Shown here: positions 1-3,994 of the stretch, piece after piece
Position numbering within the stretch: position 1 is the first letter of the stretch
How the letters are laid out: each line of letters begins with the position of its first letter
Assembly (NCBI GenBank): GCA_902767195.1
Contig: CACXGS010000373.1
Location: forward strand, 1-6,008
DNA: 6,008 bases
From: an uncultured Lachnospiraceae bacterium
GTDB taxonomy: Bacteria > Bacillota_A > Clostridia > Lachnospirales > Lachnospiraceae
Direction: 5' to 3'
Made by a program: the position numbers and the translations under genes
The notes under the pieces: generated by a model
Database searches by the model: none
What the model was told of the DNA's origin: nothing
Seen by the model: the letters and a program-made list of their open reading frames with translations, nothing else

Positions 1-132
1 TGCTTAACTGTAAATGTTAATTCACTTCAGTTGCATTTGCCCGATTAGGTGCAATTACTGCTACCGGAGCCTGCAAAAGCTGTGTTTCCAGAAATCTGAT
101 CTCCCGAAAAATAAGGCTTTCCCAGACCTGCC

Positions 133-146
133 TGGTCACATAATCC
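133..146 (-). repeat. ATTATGTGACCA repeat, inverted copy
   Basis: On the minus strand this reads GGATTATGTGACCA, identical over 14 bp to 389-402. It is the only copy of the five in this orientation. Unlike the other four it has no AAAAC upstream; the equivalent position is T-rich. Confidence 0.75.
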
Positions 147-163
147 GCCAAAAAGGGCATAGT

Positions 164-217
164 TTCGGGGTGGCATTTAGTCCTTCCTCTTCCCGCAAGA
201 CTAAACGCCACCTCGAA
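164..217. repeat. Long imperfect stem-loop
   Basis: Positions 164-182 pair with 199-217 around a 16-nt loop. The 19 positions contain one mismatch (A175/C206) and one G-T wobble (G168/T213). There is no T-run after either arm, so an intrinsic terminator is not the obvious reading. It may be subterminal structure of a mobile element, or a site that folds as single-stranded DNA. Confidence 0.55.
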
Positions 218-283
218 CATGGTATTGACTTTTGCAAGAATCGATATGGGATTGCCACACCTCCTCTTGCTCTGAGACATTCA

Positions 284-305
284 GAACCTATCGGGCCGAT
301 AGTTC
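284..305. repeat. Palindrome around CTATCGG/CCGATAG
   Basis: CTATCGG at 288-294 faces CCGATAG at 296-302 across a single base. The arms continue with GAA/TTC outside, allowing one bulged C. Such a near-perfect odd palindrome suits a dimeric DNA-binding protein, but no partner is evident in the window. Confidence 0.4.
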
Positions 306-342
306 CAAAGCCCATTGGCATAACGGATCCACTGGATCTTCT

Positions 343-377
343 GGGATTGCCGTTTCTGATGGAAGAGCTGCAATCCC
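343..377. repeat. 8-bp inverted repeat with a third related copy
   Basis: GGGATTGC at 343-350 is matched by GCAATCCC at 370-377. GGGATTGCC also occurs as a direct copy at 248-256. This inverted repeat lies immediately before the first plus-strand ATTATGTGACCA copy at 391-402. Confidence 0.4.
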
Positions 378-380
378 GAA

Positions 381-402
381 AAAACAGCGGATTATGTGAC
401 CA
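381..402 (+). repeat. AAAAC-N5-ATTATGTGACCA repeat, left pair, copy 1
   Basis: AAAAC lies at 381-385 and ATTATGTGACCA at 391-402. Together with the copy at 447-468 it forms a direct pair with a 66-bp period. The same arrangement with a 68-bp period recurs at 5688-5778. The conserved AAAAC upstream box makes a chance 12-mer unlikely. Confidence 0.7.
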
Positions 403-409
403 ATACTCT

Positions 410-454
410 CAGGTTCCTTTTCCGGGCCTGATCACTCTGAACGGGGAAAACCTG
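410..454. repeat. Imperfect stem-loop between the left repeat pair
   Basis: CAGGTT at 410-415 pairs with AACCTG at 449-454, and TTTTCC/GGAAAA segments nearby could alternatively pair. A hairpin also sits between the two copies of the right pair (5718-5749). The two paired-repeat blocks therefore share layout as well as motif. Confidence 0.35.
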
Positions 455-468
455 TGATTATGTGACCA
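447..468 (+). repeat. AAAAC-N5-ATTATGTGACCA repeat, left pair, copy 2
   Basis: AAAAC lies at 447-451 and ATTATGTGACCA at 457-468. The upstream context GAAAAC-N5 is identical in form to the copy at 5757-5778. It sits about 50 bp beyond the stop of the TOPRIM gene. Confidence 0.7.
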
Positions 469-519
469 CTCTGCCTGGATCTGACTAAAGATATACCGAC
501 GTCCAGCAATGGATGTGAT

Positions 520-1410
520 TCACTCCTTGAACTTCCTGCTGGCCTTTTGCCTGCGCAGATCATCATTCCAGTCTTTCCCCTCTGGGATCAGACTTTCCAG
601 ATGGGCATTTTTCTGCCTGCACCGGCCTCCTGCATTGTCATTATCCACTGCAAGGATCACCCTGCAGATCCCGTTACGCTCAATGGTTTCAATTGTCTCC
701 TGATTTCCGACCCCTCCGATGCTGCAGAAGATAGAAGGGCCTGGTAGCTCCTCTCTCCGTGCTGCCATCAGCTCATATAAGCTGATGGCATCGATAGCCC
801 CTTCGCAGATGTAGGCTGCACAGGGGTCTCCACATCCTGCCATGAACCACCACATGGAGCTTTTGAGGGACCTGATAGAACGATGATAGCGGACATTGGA
901 CAATGTCCCTCTGACCTCACAGTAAGTGCGTTCATGATTGATGAAAACAGCATTCCCATAAGGGCTATCCTGATAGAGGAGCCCTCTTCTGATCAACGCA
1001 TTGACTATCCTGGGATCCACTGACCGGGTCTGTGTCAGATAGGAATAGACCCTACTGTAAGGCTGTGCAGCCTGCACTGGGAATGCTGCTGGTCCCGCTT
1101 GCTCCCTGACAGCCGCTGCAGACGTGCCATCTGGACGGGAATCTGAACAGGGTACTGTCAGGGCGGTCACTGCAGCCGTGAATGAATACCCCATGTACCT
1201 CATCAGAAAATCTATCGGATTTCCTGTATCATCCGGATCACTGAATCTCACATAGCCAGGGATCCCGCTCCTTACGACGAGGCTGTCATGTTCCCTCAGA
1301 CGGAGGTAGCGTCCCTCCTTTTTGACACTGGACGGATGATGGGAGAGCAGAAAACCATACAGGTCTGCCCGGCGTGCCTCCACGATCTGTTCCCTGCTGA
1401 CATAGCTCAT
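520..1410 (-). CDS. DUF3991/TOPRIM domain protein (primase-like)
   Basis: This 296-residue protein has the layout of Bacillota DUF3991-TOPRIM proteins found on plasmids and integrative elements. Residues about 15-85 resemble the N-terminal zinc-binding region of DnaG-type primases (NPIDFLMRYMGYSF) but lack the Cys/His ligands. Residues about 118-195 correspond to DUF3991. The TOPRIM core follows, with E203 in YICEGAIDAIS, D256/D258 in VDNDNAGG, and a terminal KDWNDDL block. TOPRIM folds bind a divalent metal for nucleotidyl or phosphodiester chemistry, so a role in element replication or transfer is likely but inferred. Start chosen at 1410 because AAAGGAG (1417-1423, minus) sits 6 nt upstream. 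The frame stays open to 1563 without a comparable site. It lies 130 bp downstream of the transposase on the same strand and is probably cotranscribed. The ribosome binding site falls in a potential hairpin. Confidence 0.88.
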   Translation of the reverse strand: MSYVSREQIVEARRADLYGFLLSHHPSSVKKEGRYLRLREHDSLVVRSGIPGYVRFSDPDDTGNPIDFLMRYMGYSFTAAVTALTVPCSDSRPDGTSAAAVREQAGPAAFPVQAAQPYSRVYSYLTQTRSVDPRIVNALIRRGLLYQDSPYGNAVFINHERTYCEVRGTLSNVRYHRSIRSLKSSMWWFMAGCGDPCAAYICEGAIDAISLYELMAARREELPGPSIFCSIGGVGNQETIETIERNGICRVILAVDNDNAGGRCRQKNAHLESLIPEGKDWNDDLRRQKASRKFKE

Positions 1411-1415
1411 ATCGG

Positions 1416-1438
1416 TCTCCTTTGAAAAAAGAAGGAGA
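1416..1438 (-). promoter_or_regulatory. Hairpin that would sequester the TOPRIM ribosome binding site
   Basis: On the minus-strand RNA, TCTCCTT (1438-1432) can pair perfectly with AAGGAGA (1422-1416) across a 9-nt pyrimidine-rich loop. The right arm includes most of the AAAGGAG ribosome binding site of the TOPRIM gene. Such a fold would lower translation unless opened, for example by ribosomes or a bound factor. Function is inferred. Confidence 0.45.
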
Positions 1439-1459
1439 GTTACGGGGAAGGAAAGAAGA

Positions 1460-1498
1460 TGAGACCGGAGCCCTTTACGGATAACATCTCCGGTCTCA
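1460..1498 (-). terminator. Stem-loop between transposase and TOPRIM gene (possible weak terminator)
   Basis: TGAGACCGGAG (1460-1470) and CTCCGGTCTCA (1488-1498) form a perfect 11-bp stem with a 17-nt loop. It lies 42 nt past the transposase stop. On the minus strand it is followed by a pyrimidine-rich tract (TCTTCTTTCCTTCC) rather than a clean T-run. It could be a leaky terminator reducing expression of the TOPRIM gene, or an RNA-processing or stability element. Confidence 0.45.
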
Positions 1499-1540
1499 GT
1501 CCTGCCTTCCCAAGGCTCAATGGGACGTGGCCCCCATCTG

Positions 1541-2872
1541 TCAGGAAGACATGATATCCTCAAGCTCCTCCAGGGTAGCCTCCTTGTCGACGACCTGCTT
1601 GATAGCCTTAAGGATGCTGGGGTTCAGGGTGACATCATCCAGCGGGATGTTCCTGATGCCGAAGGCTTCCAGCTTAGGCATGAGATCAGGCCAATAGAAC
1701 ATCGCCATCTGGATCGGTGACTTTCCCTTGAGGGCCTTATAGACATAAGAGTCCATATGGGATACCACCAGATTGAGAGCCTCCTGGCTGTCCAGGCCCA
1801 GCTTATAAAGATCCTTCTTCTTAGGGAGGAAGAAACGGAGCACCGTGTGGATCTGTTCCAGGGCCCCCTTCTGGCCAGAAGCCATCGGGTCGCAATAGAA
1901 GACGCGGCAGCGGCGGCTGCCGTCGGGCCTGAGCTCGATCTCAGCAGCCTGGACAAACTCCGACCCTCTATCTGTCAGTATCACTGCGGCATATCTTTCA
2001 AAAAGATCACGCCCAAGGACCTCCTCCAGCCGGAGCAGGCCATCAAGCATATCCTGGGACGTCTTCTTCGTGTGATACATAGCCATGAAAAAGCCGATGT
2101 CCTTAAACCTCATCGTCTGGACAAACGGCCCGGTGGAACCATTGTTGTAGACAGTGTCCATATACATCACGCTGGCTTCAGGGTTGGCCGCCATATAAGC
2201 GAGGTGATCTTCATACTTGCGGCCGATGAGATACTTCCTGTCTTTACGTTTCCTGTACACCAGGGCTTTCTTCTTTGAGATCCGCCGGCCGGCCTTTCTC
2301 GGAAGGTCTATATCCAGAAAGTCTGGGGAGAAATAGCCTGCGTGGATCCAGTTATAGATGGTCTTTTCACTGACGGTCACCTTGGGATTGCAGGAGATCA
2401 CATAAGGAGACTGGCCCTGTCTGAGGAGGGGAACGATGATGGCCTTCTGAGCTCCGAACTCTTCTTCCGTGAGGTTTACGCCTCTGCGTTTCTGTACGAG
2501 AGAGGATTCATACTCCTTCTGGGCCTTCTCGGCTGAATAAAGATGCTTCTCTCTCTTGCAGAATTTCAGATTCGCACAGCCGTTGCATACTCCTGGGCTC
2601 CGGTCCCTGCGGGCGCAGACATACTTCTTGAAGGATTGACAGCTATCGCAGCGATCATGGCTTTTCCTGCCCCGGCACCAAAGAGACTCGGCACATTCGT
2701 GCATTCTGCTTACCGGGACGATCTTCATGTGCAGGCTGATCTCCTTGGATATGGAAGACTTATCCTTCCCCAGCCGTTCTGCTATGCCCTTCCTGGTATC
2801 TCCATGCTCCAGCCCCCTTTCGATCATCAATCGTTCTTTTAAGATCAGATGCTTGAACTGCCTTCCGCTCAT
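1541..2872 (-). CDS. IS30-family DDE transposase
   Basis: This 443-residue protein carries the IS30 layout. An N-terminal helix-turn-helix spans about residues 27-45 (GIAERLGKDKSSISKEI). A Cys-rich segment with cysteines 60, 66, 75, 78, 86, 96, 99 and 105 probably binds zinc. A second helix-turn-helix-like part covers about 153-177, followed by a basic stretch and an RNase H-like DDE domain. Likely catalytic residues are D239 (MYMDTVYN), D301 (LTDRGSEF) and E339 (GALEQIHTVLRFFLPK). It is longer than many IS30 transposases and looks intact. Start chosen at 2872 because AAAGGAGG (2878-2885, minus) lies 5 nt upstream; an in-frame ATG at 2899 has a poorer site. I could not find matching terminal inverted repeats on either side. 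It may therefore be a component of a larger element instead of a self-contained IS. Operator-like sites lie at 3006-3105 upstream. Confidence 0.9.
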   Translation of the reverse strand: MSGRQFKHLILKERLMIERGLEHGDTRKGIAERLGKDKSSISKEISLHMKIVPVSRMHECAESLWCRGRKSHDRCDSCQSFKKYVCARRDRSPGVCNGCANLKFCKREKHLYSAEKAQKEYESSLVQKRRGVNLTEEEFGAQKAIIVPLLRQGQSPYVISCNPKVTVSEKTIYNWIHAGYFSPDFLDIDLPRKAGRRISKKKALVYRKRKDRKYLIGRKYEDHLAYMAANPEASVMYMDTVYNNGSTGPFVQTMRFKDIGFFMAMYHTKKTSQDMLDGLLRLEEVLGRDLFERYAAVILTDRGSEFVQAAEIELRPDGSRRCRVFYCDPMASGQKGALEQIHTVLRFFLPKKKDLYKLGLDSQEALNLVVSHMDSYVYKALKGKSPIQMAMFYWPDLMPKLEAFGIRNIPLDDVTLNPSILKAIKQVVDKEATLEELEDIMSS

Positions 2873-2948
2873 GGCATCCTCCTTTCCTGGTCCTGCCATC
2901 CGTTCCCTTCTTGAAGTGGGCGGATGATTTTGTGCCAGCTTTGTTCAT
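2760..2948 (-). CDS. Possible overlapping leader ORF of 62 codons
   Basis: A frame starting at 2948 (MNKAGTKSSAHFKKG) is preceded by AAGGTGG (2953-2959, minus) with 4-nt spacing. It then runs across the transposase start in another frame, overlapping about 113 nt of it. The product is small, very basic and unlike any family I know; its second half is only the off-frame reading of the transposase. If translated it would act mainly by changing ribosome traffic over the transposase start. A -10-like TATAAA at 2961-2966 would, if real, start the mRNA inside or after this ribosome binding site, which argues against it. Confidence 0.25.
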   Translation of the reverse strand: MNKAGTKSSAHFKKGTDGRTRKGGCHERKAVQASDLKRTIDDRKGAGAWRYQEGHSRTAGEG

Positions 2949-2960
2949 GGTACCACCTTT

Positions 2961-2966
2961 TTTATA
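2961..2966 (-). promoter_or_regulatory. Possible -10 element for the transposase unit
   Basis: The minus strand reads TATAAA here, about 89 nt before the transposase start. No good -35 box is found 16-18 bp upstream, so the promoter would be weak or activator-dependent. Three operator-like sites lie 40-145 bp upstream of it. Confidence 0.25.
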
Positions 2967-3005
2967 TCTCATACTGGAAAGGAAGGACATAGAGAGGAGG
3001 AAGAT

Positions 3006-3020
3006 CTTCCGGATCAGAAA
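3006..3020. promoter_or_regulatory. Operator-like site A (TTTCYG-N3-CRGAAA)
   Basis: CTTCCG-GAT-CAGAAA matches the shared palindrome at 11 of 12 defined positions. It is one of five such sites, all intergenic, and lies 31 bp from site B, close to three helical turns. Confidence 0.5.
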
Positions 3021-3031
3021 GGGAAAAGGGG

Positions 3032-3056
3032 ATTTTTTTCCGATTCGGAAAAAAAT
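3032..3056. promoter_or_regulatory. Operator-like site B inside a perfect 25-bp palindrome
   Basis: TTTCCG-ATT-CGGAAA at 3037-3051 matches the consensus at all 12 positions. The symmetry extends outward through seven T and seven A residues to give 12-bp arms about a central base (3044). As RNA it would form a short GC stem with A/U flanks, so a weak bidirectional terminator is an alternative. Matching sites elsewhere favour an operator. Confidence 0.6.
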
Positions 3057-3090
3057 GCCGGTCAGGATAGACACAACGTGGCCATCGCAT

Positions 3091-3105
3091 TTTCTGTTTT
3101 AGAAA
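3091..3105. promoter_or_regulatory. Operator-like site C (TTTCYG-N3-CRGAAA)
   Basis: TTTCTG-TTT-TAGAAA matches at 11 of 12 defined positions. It is 54 bp from site B and lies just before the structured region at 3118-3310. Confidence 0.45.
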
Positions 3106-3117
3106 AAGCCATGGCCG

Positions 3118-3190
3118 ATACCTGGCATATCTGTCCATGGCTAAAGCGCCGGCACCTGGATAATGCCATGGACAGTACCTTGCCCGGTAT
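3118..3190. repeat. Extended inverted repeat centred on CTGTCCATGGC
   Basis: CTGTCCATGGC (3131-3141) and GCCATGGACAG (3165-3175) are perfect 11-bp arms. Outside a small internal loop the pairing resumes with ATACCTGGCA (3118-3127) against TGCCCGGTAT (3181-3190), with one mismatch. About 20 bp pair in total around a 23-nt loop. CCATGG occurs three times within 63 bp (3109, 3135, 3166). The right outer arm overlaps the -35 box of the promoter at 3180-3208, so cruciform or RNA folding could affect it. Confidence 0.55.
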
Positions 3191-3208
3191 GAAGGACAGA
3201 AGTATAAT
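3180..3208 (+). promoter_or_regulatory. Predicted promoter for a small RNA
   Basis: TTGCCC (3180-3185) and a consensus TATAAT (3203-3208) are separated by 17 bp, the preferred spacing for the housekeeping sigma factor. Transcription would start near 3215, exactly before the first of three stem-loops. No ribosome binding site or convincing gene follows on the plus strand. A weaker minus-strand promoter (GCGACA-16-TATACT, 3201-3228) overlaps it. Confidence 0.5.
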
Positions 3209-3214
3209 AACCCG

Positions 3215-3310
3215 AAGGGCACTGTCGCTTGACAAGGCCAGTGCCCCTGATCCATTCCATCTTTCATGCTTGAGGAATGGACTGTTGCAGGGGCCGTGCC
3301 CCTGCAGCAG
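3215..3310 (+). ncRNA. Candidate small RNA of three consecutive stem-loops
   Basis: From the predicted start the sequence folds into three tightly packed hairpins. GGGCACTG (3217-3224) pairs with CAGTGCCC (3239-3246). TCCATTCC (3251-3258) pairs with GGAATGGA (3274-3281). CTGTTGCAGGGGC (3282-3294) pairs with GCCCCTGCAGCAG (3298-3310), a 13-bp GC-rich stem with one wobble and a 3-nt loop. The last stem has no clean T-run, so the 3' end is uncertain; read-through would be antisense to the end of the XRE gene. A 84-codon frame here lacks a good ribosome binding site. The RNA matches no family I recognise. Alternatives are a structured DNA site or the 3' region of the XRE mRNA. Confidence 0.4.
3282..3310 (-). 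terminator. Strong stem-loop directly after the XRE stop codon
   Basis: The 13-bp stem described for the candidate RNA begins one base after the XRE stop (TAA at 3314-3312). On the minus strand it would end or protect the regulator mRNA. No T-run follows on either strand, so it is an atypical terminator; it may serve both converging transcripts. Confidence 0.4.
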
Positions 3311-3311
3311 C

Positions 3312-3728
3312 TTAGCTGCCGTGATCTTTTGATTCCATGAAGTTCTTTATTGTGTCATATATTCTTATTGCGAGTTCCTGTTCCTCTGGTGACATGCTGA
3401 GGAACCGTTCGATAGGGCCCTTATTCCTGCGGTGCGCTGCCGGGCCTTTTTTCTTACTGATCTTCTGTATATCCTCTGTCTCCAGGGGACCGAAGATTTC
3501 ATAAGCGATCTCTTCTAGCGGGATGCCGGATTGCCCGCTGAAGCGATACGCTTCCTCAAATGTGATGATCCTGGTCTCTTTACGGTTCTGCATCTTTGAG
3601 ACCGTGGAGAGGCTGCACCCCATCCGCTCAGCAACAGCCGATGGCTTCAGGCTGAGCCTGTTCATTACAGACTCGAGCCAATCTGCGCAGGCCTGTTTTA
3701 TAACATTGCGTTTCTCCTGTCCTTCCAT
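3312..3728 (-). CDS. XRE-family helix-turn-helix transcriptional regulator
   Basis: This 138-residue protein is a small DNA-binding regulator of the Cro/CI (XRE) class. The helix-turn-helix covers about residues 28-50 (SAVAERMGCSLSTVSKMQN), within a five-helix domain of about residues 12-79 that ends in IPLEEIAYEIFG. A basic linker (about 88-104) leads to a predicted helix (PEEQELAIRIYDTI, 114-127) likely used for dimer formation. Start set at 3728, where AGGG sits 8-9 nt upstream; an in-frame TTG at 3785 has no suitable site. The gene is divergent from the helicase, and two operator-like palindromes lie between them. Three more lie before the transposase. Autoregulation and control of the whole module are inferred from this. 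The signal recognised is unknown. Confidence 0.85.
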   Translation of the reverse strand: MEGQEKRNVIKQACADWLESVMNRLSLKPSAVAERMGCSLSTVSKMQNRKETRIITFEEAYRFSGQSGIPLEEIAYEIFGPLETEDIQKISKKKGPAAHRRNKGPIERFLSMSPEEQELAIRIYDTIKNFMESKDHGS

Positions 3729-3761
3729 TGGTTTTTCCCTATAATGGAATGGACCAGCCTC

Positions 3762-3790
3762 ACAATAGCAGGATGGCCGGCTCAAGGCAA
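3762..3790 (-). promoter_or_regulatory. Possible promoter of the XRE gene
   Basis: On the minus strand TTGCCT (3790-3785) and TATTGT (3767-3762) are 17 bp apart, each matching four of six consensus bases. The mRNA would begin near 3755, with a leader of about 27 nt starting at the GTCCATTCC segment. The -35 box resembles that of the small-RNA promoter (TTGCCC). Operator-like sites D and E lie 30-85 bp upstream. Confidence 0.35.
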
Positions 3791-3813
3791 TCCCGATCCT
3801 TCCACGGCGATAC

Positions 3814-3834
3814 CGGAGATCTCCGTTTCAGAAA
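3814..3834. promoter_or_regulatory. Operator-like site D with overlapping 12-bp palindrome
   Basis: TCTCCG-TTT-CAGAAA at 3820-3834 matches the shared consensus at 11 of 12 positions. Its left half is also part of a perfect 12-bp palindrome, CGGAGATCTCCG (3814-3825). Two binding modes or two proteins could compete here. It lies in the 266-bp divergent interval between the regulator and the helicase. Confidence 0.5.
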
Positions 3835-3860
3835 AAAGCAGAGTGATGTCTCCGCTAGGC

Positions 3861-3875
3861 TTTCCGTATCAGAAA
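3861..3875. promoter_or_regulatory. Operator-like site E (TTTCYG-N3-CRGAAA)
   Basis: TTTCCG-TAT-CAGAAA matches all 12 defined positions. It lies 41 bp from site D, close to four helical turns, so dimers would sit on the same face of the DNA. It is 120 bp before the helicase start. Confidence 0.55.
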
Positions 3876-3994
3876 AACTGTCCCAGATGAGGTGAAGTCC
3901 GCTGAAACCTCTGCTATCTTTCTTCTGGAAGGTACCAGCACAGTCCCATCCTTTCACATGATGGCTGCTGGTCCTGAGAACGGAAGGAGGTCAT

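Larger units (their letters stand above)
133..468. mobile_element. Candidate small non-autonomous element or insertion-sequence remnant
   Basis: The segment begins with TGGTCACATAATC and ends with its exact reverse complement GATTATGTGACCA, so it has 13-bp inverted ends over 336 bp. A further direct copy lies 66 bp inside the right edge. The interior has no supported gene but several stem-loops. An 8-bp direct repeat, CTGCCTGG, occurs at 128-135 (overlapping the left end) and 471-478 (just outside the right end); it does not sit as a clean target duplication. The architecture fits a MITE or a decayed IS21-type end with several repeats. The family assignment is inference. Confidence 0.3.
1..519. 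other. Left non-coding flank, rich in inverted repeats
   Basis: No convincing gene is seen here. A 147-codon plus-strand frame (14-457) and shorter minus-strand frames exist, but they lack a good ribosome binding site, match no family I recognise, and run through hairpins and repeat motifs. The stretch holds three copies of ATTATGTGACCA, a long imperfect stem-loop at 164-217, a palindrome at 284-305 and an 8-bp inverted repeat at 343-377. This is more like the end or remnant of a mobile element than a protein gene. No clear terminator was seen just downstream of the TOPRIM stop at 520. Confidence 0.6.

Noticed and set aside
14..457. 147-codon plus-strand frame and an 87-codon minus-strand frame (280-17) in the left flank
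   Set aside because: They lack good ribosome binding sites, run through hairpins and ATTATGTGACCA repeats, overlap each other, and match no known family.
1411..1563. Upstream extension of the TOPRIM frame to 1563
   Set aside because: It would overlap the transposase end and has no ribosome binding site, while 1410 has AAAGGAG at 6-nt spacing; the extension also crosses two hairpins.
1757..2278. 173-codon plus-strand frame opposite the transposase
   Set aside because: It lies wholly antisense to a well-supported IS30-family gene with intact catalytic motifs; it is a shadow frame.
1500..3110. Terminal inverted repeats of an IS30-type insertion
   Set aside because: By eye I compared both flanks of the transposase and found only a short direct match (ACGTGGCC near 1524 and 3076), not inverted ends; a dot-plot could still reveal diverged ones.
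3201..3228. Minus-strand promoter GCGACA-16-TATACT
   Set aside because: It is possible, but the overlapping plus-strand promoter has a better -10 and spacing; kept only as a note.
3229..3257. TTGACA at 3229-3234 as a plus-strand -35 box
   Set aside because: No -10-like hexamer lies 16-18 bp downstream (CCATTC), and the site is inside a hairpin loop.
2962..3267. 101-codon minus-strand frame upstream of the transposase
   Set aside because: It has no ribosome binding site, runs through the palindrome at 3032-3056, has an odd composition rich in Pro, Trp and Tyr, and shows no recognisable motif.
3078..3332. 84-codon plus-strand frame over the structured region
   Set aside because: It starts at GTG without a ribosome binding site, follows the arms of several hairpins, and overlaps the end of the XRE gene; a structured RNA or DNA site explains it better.
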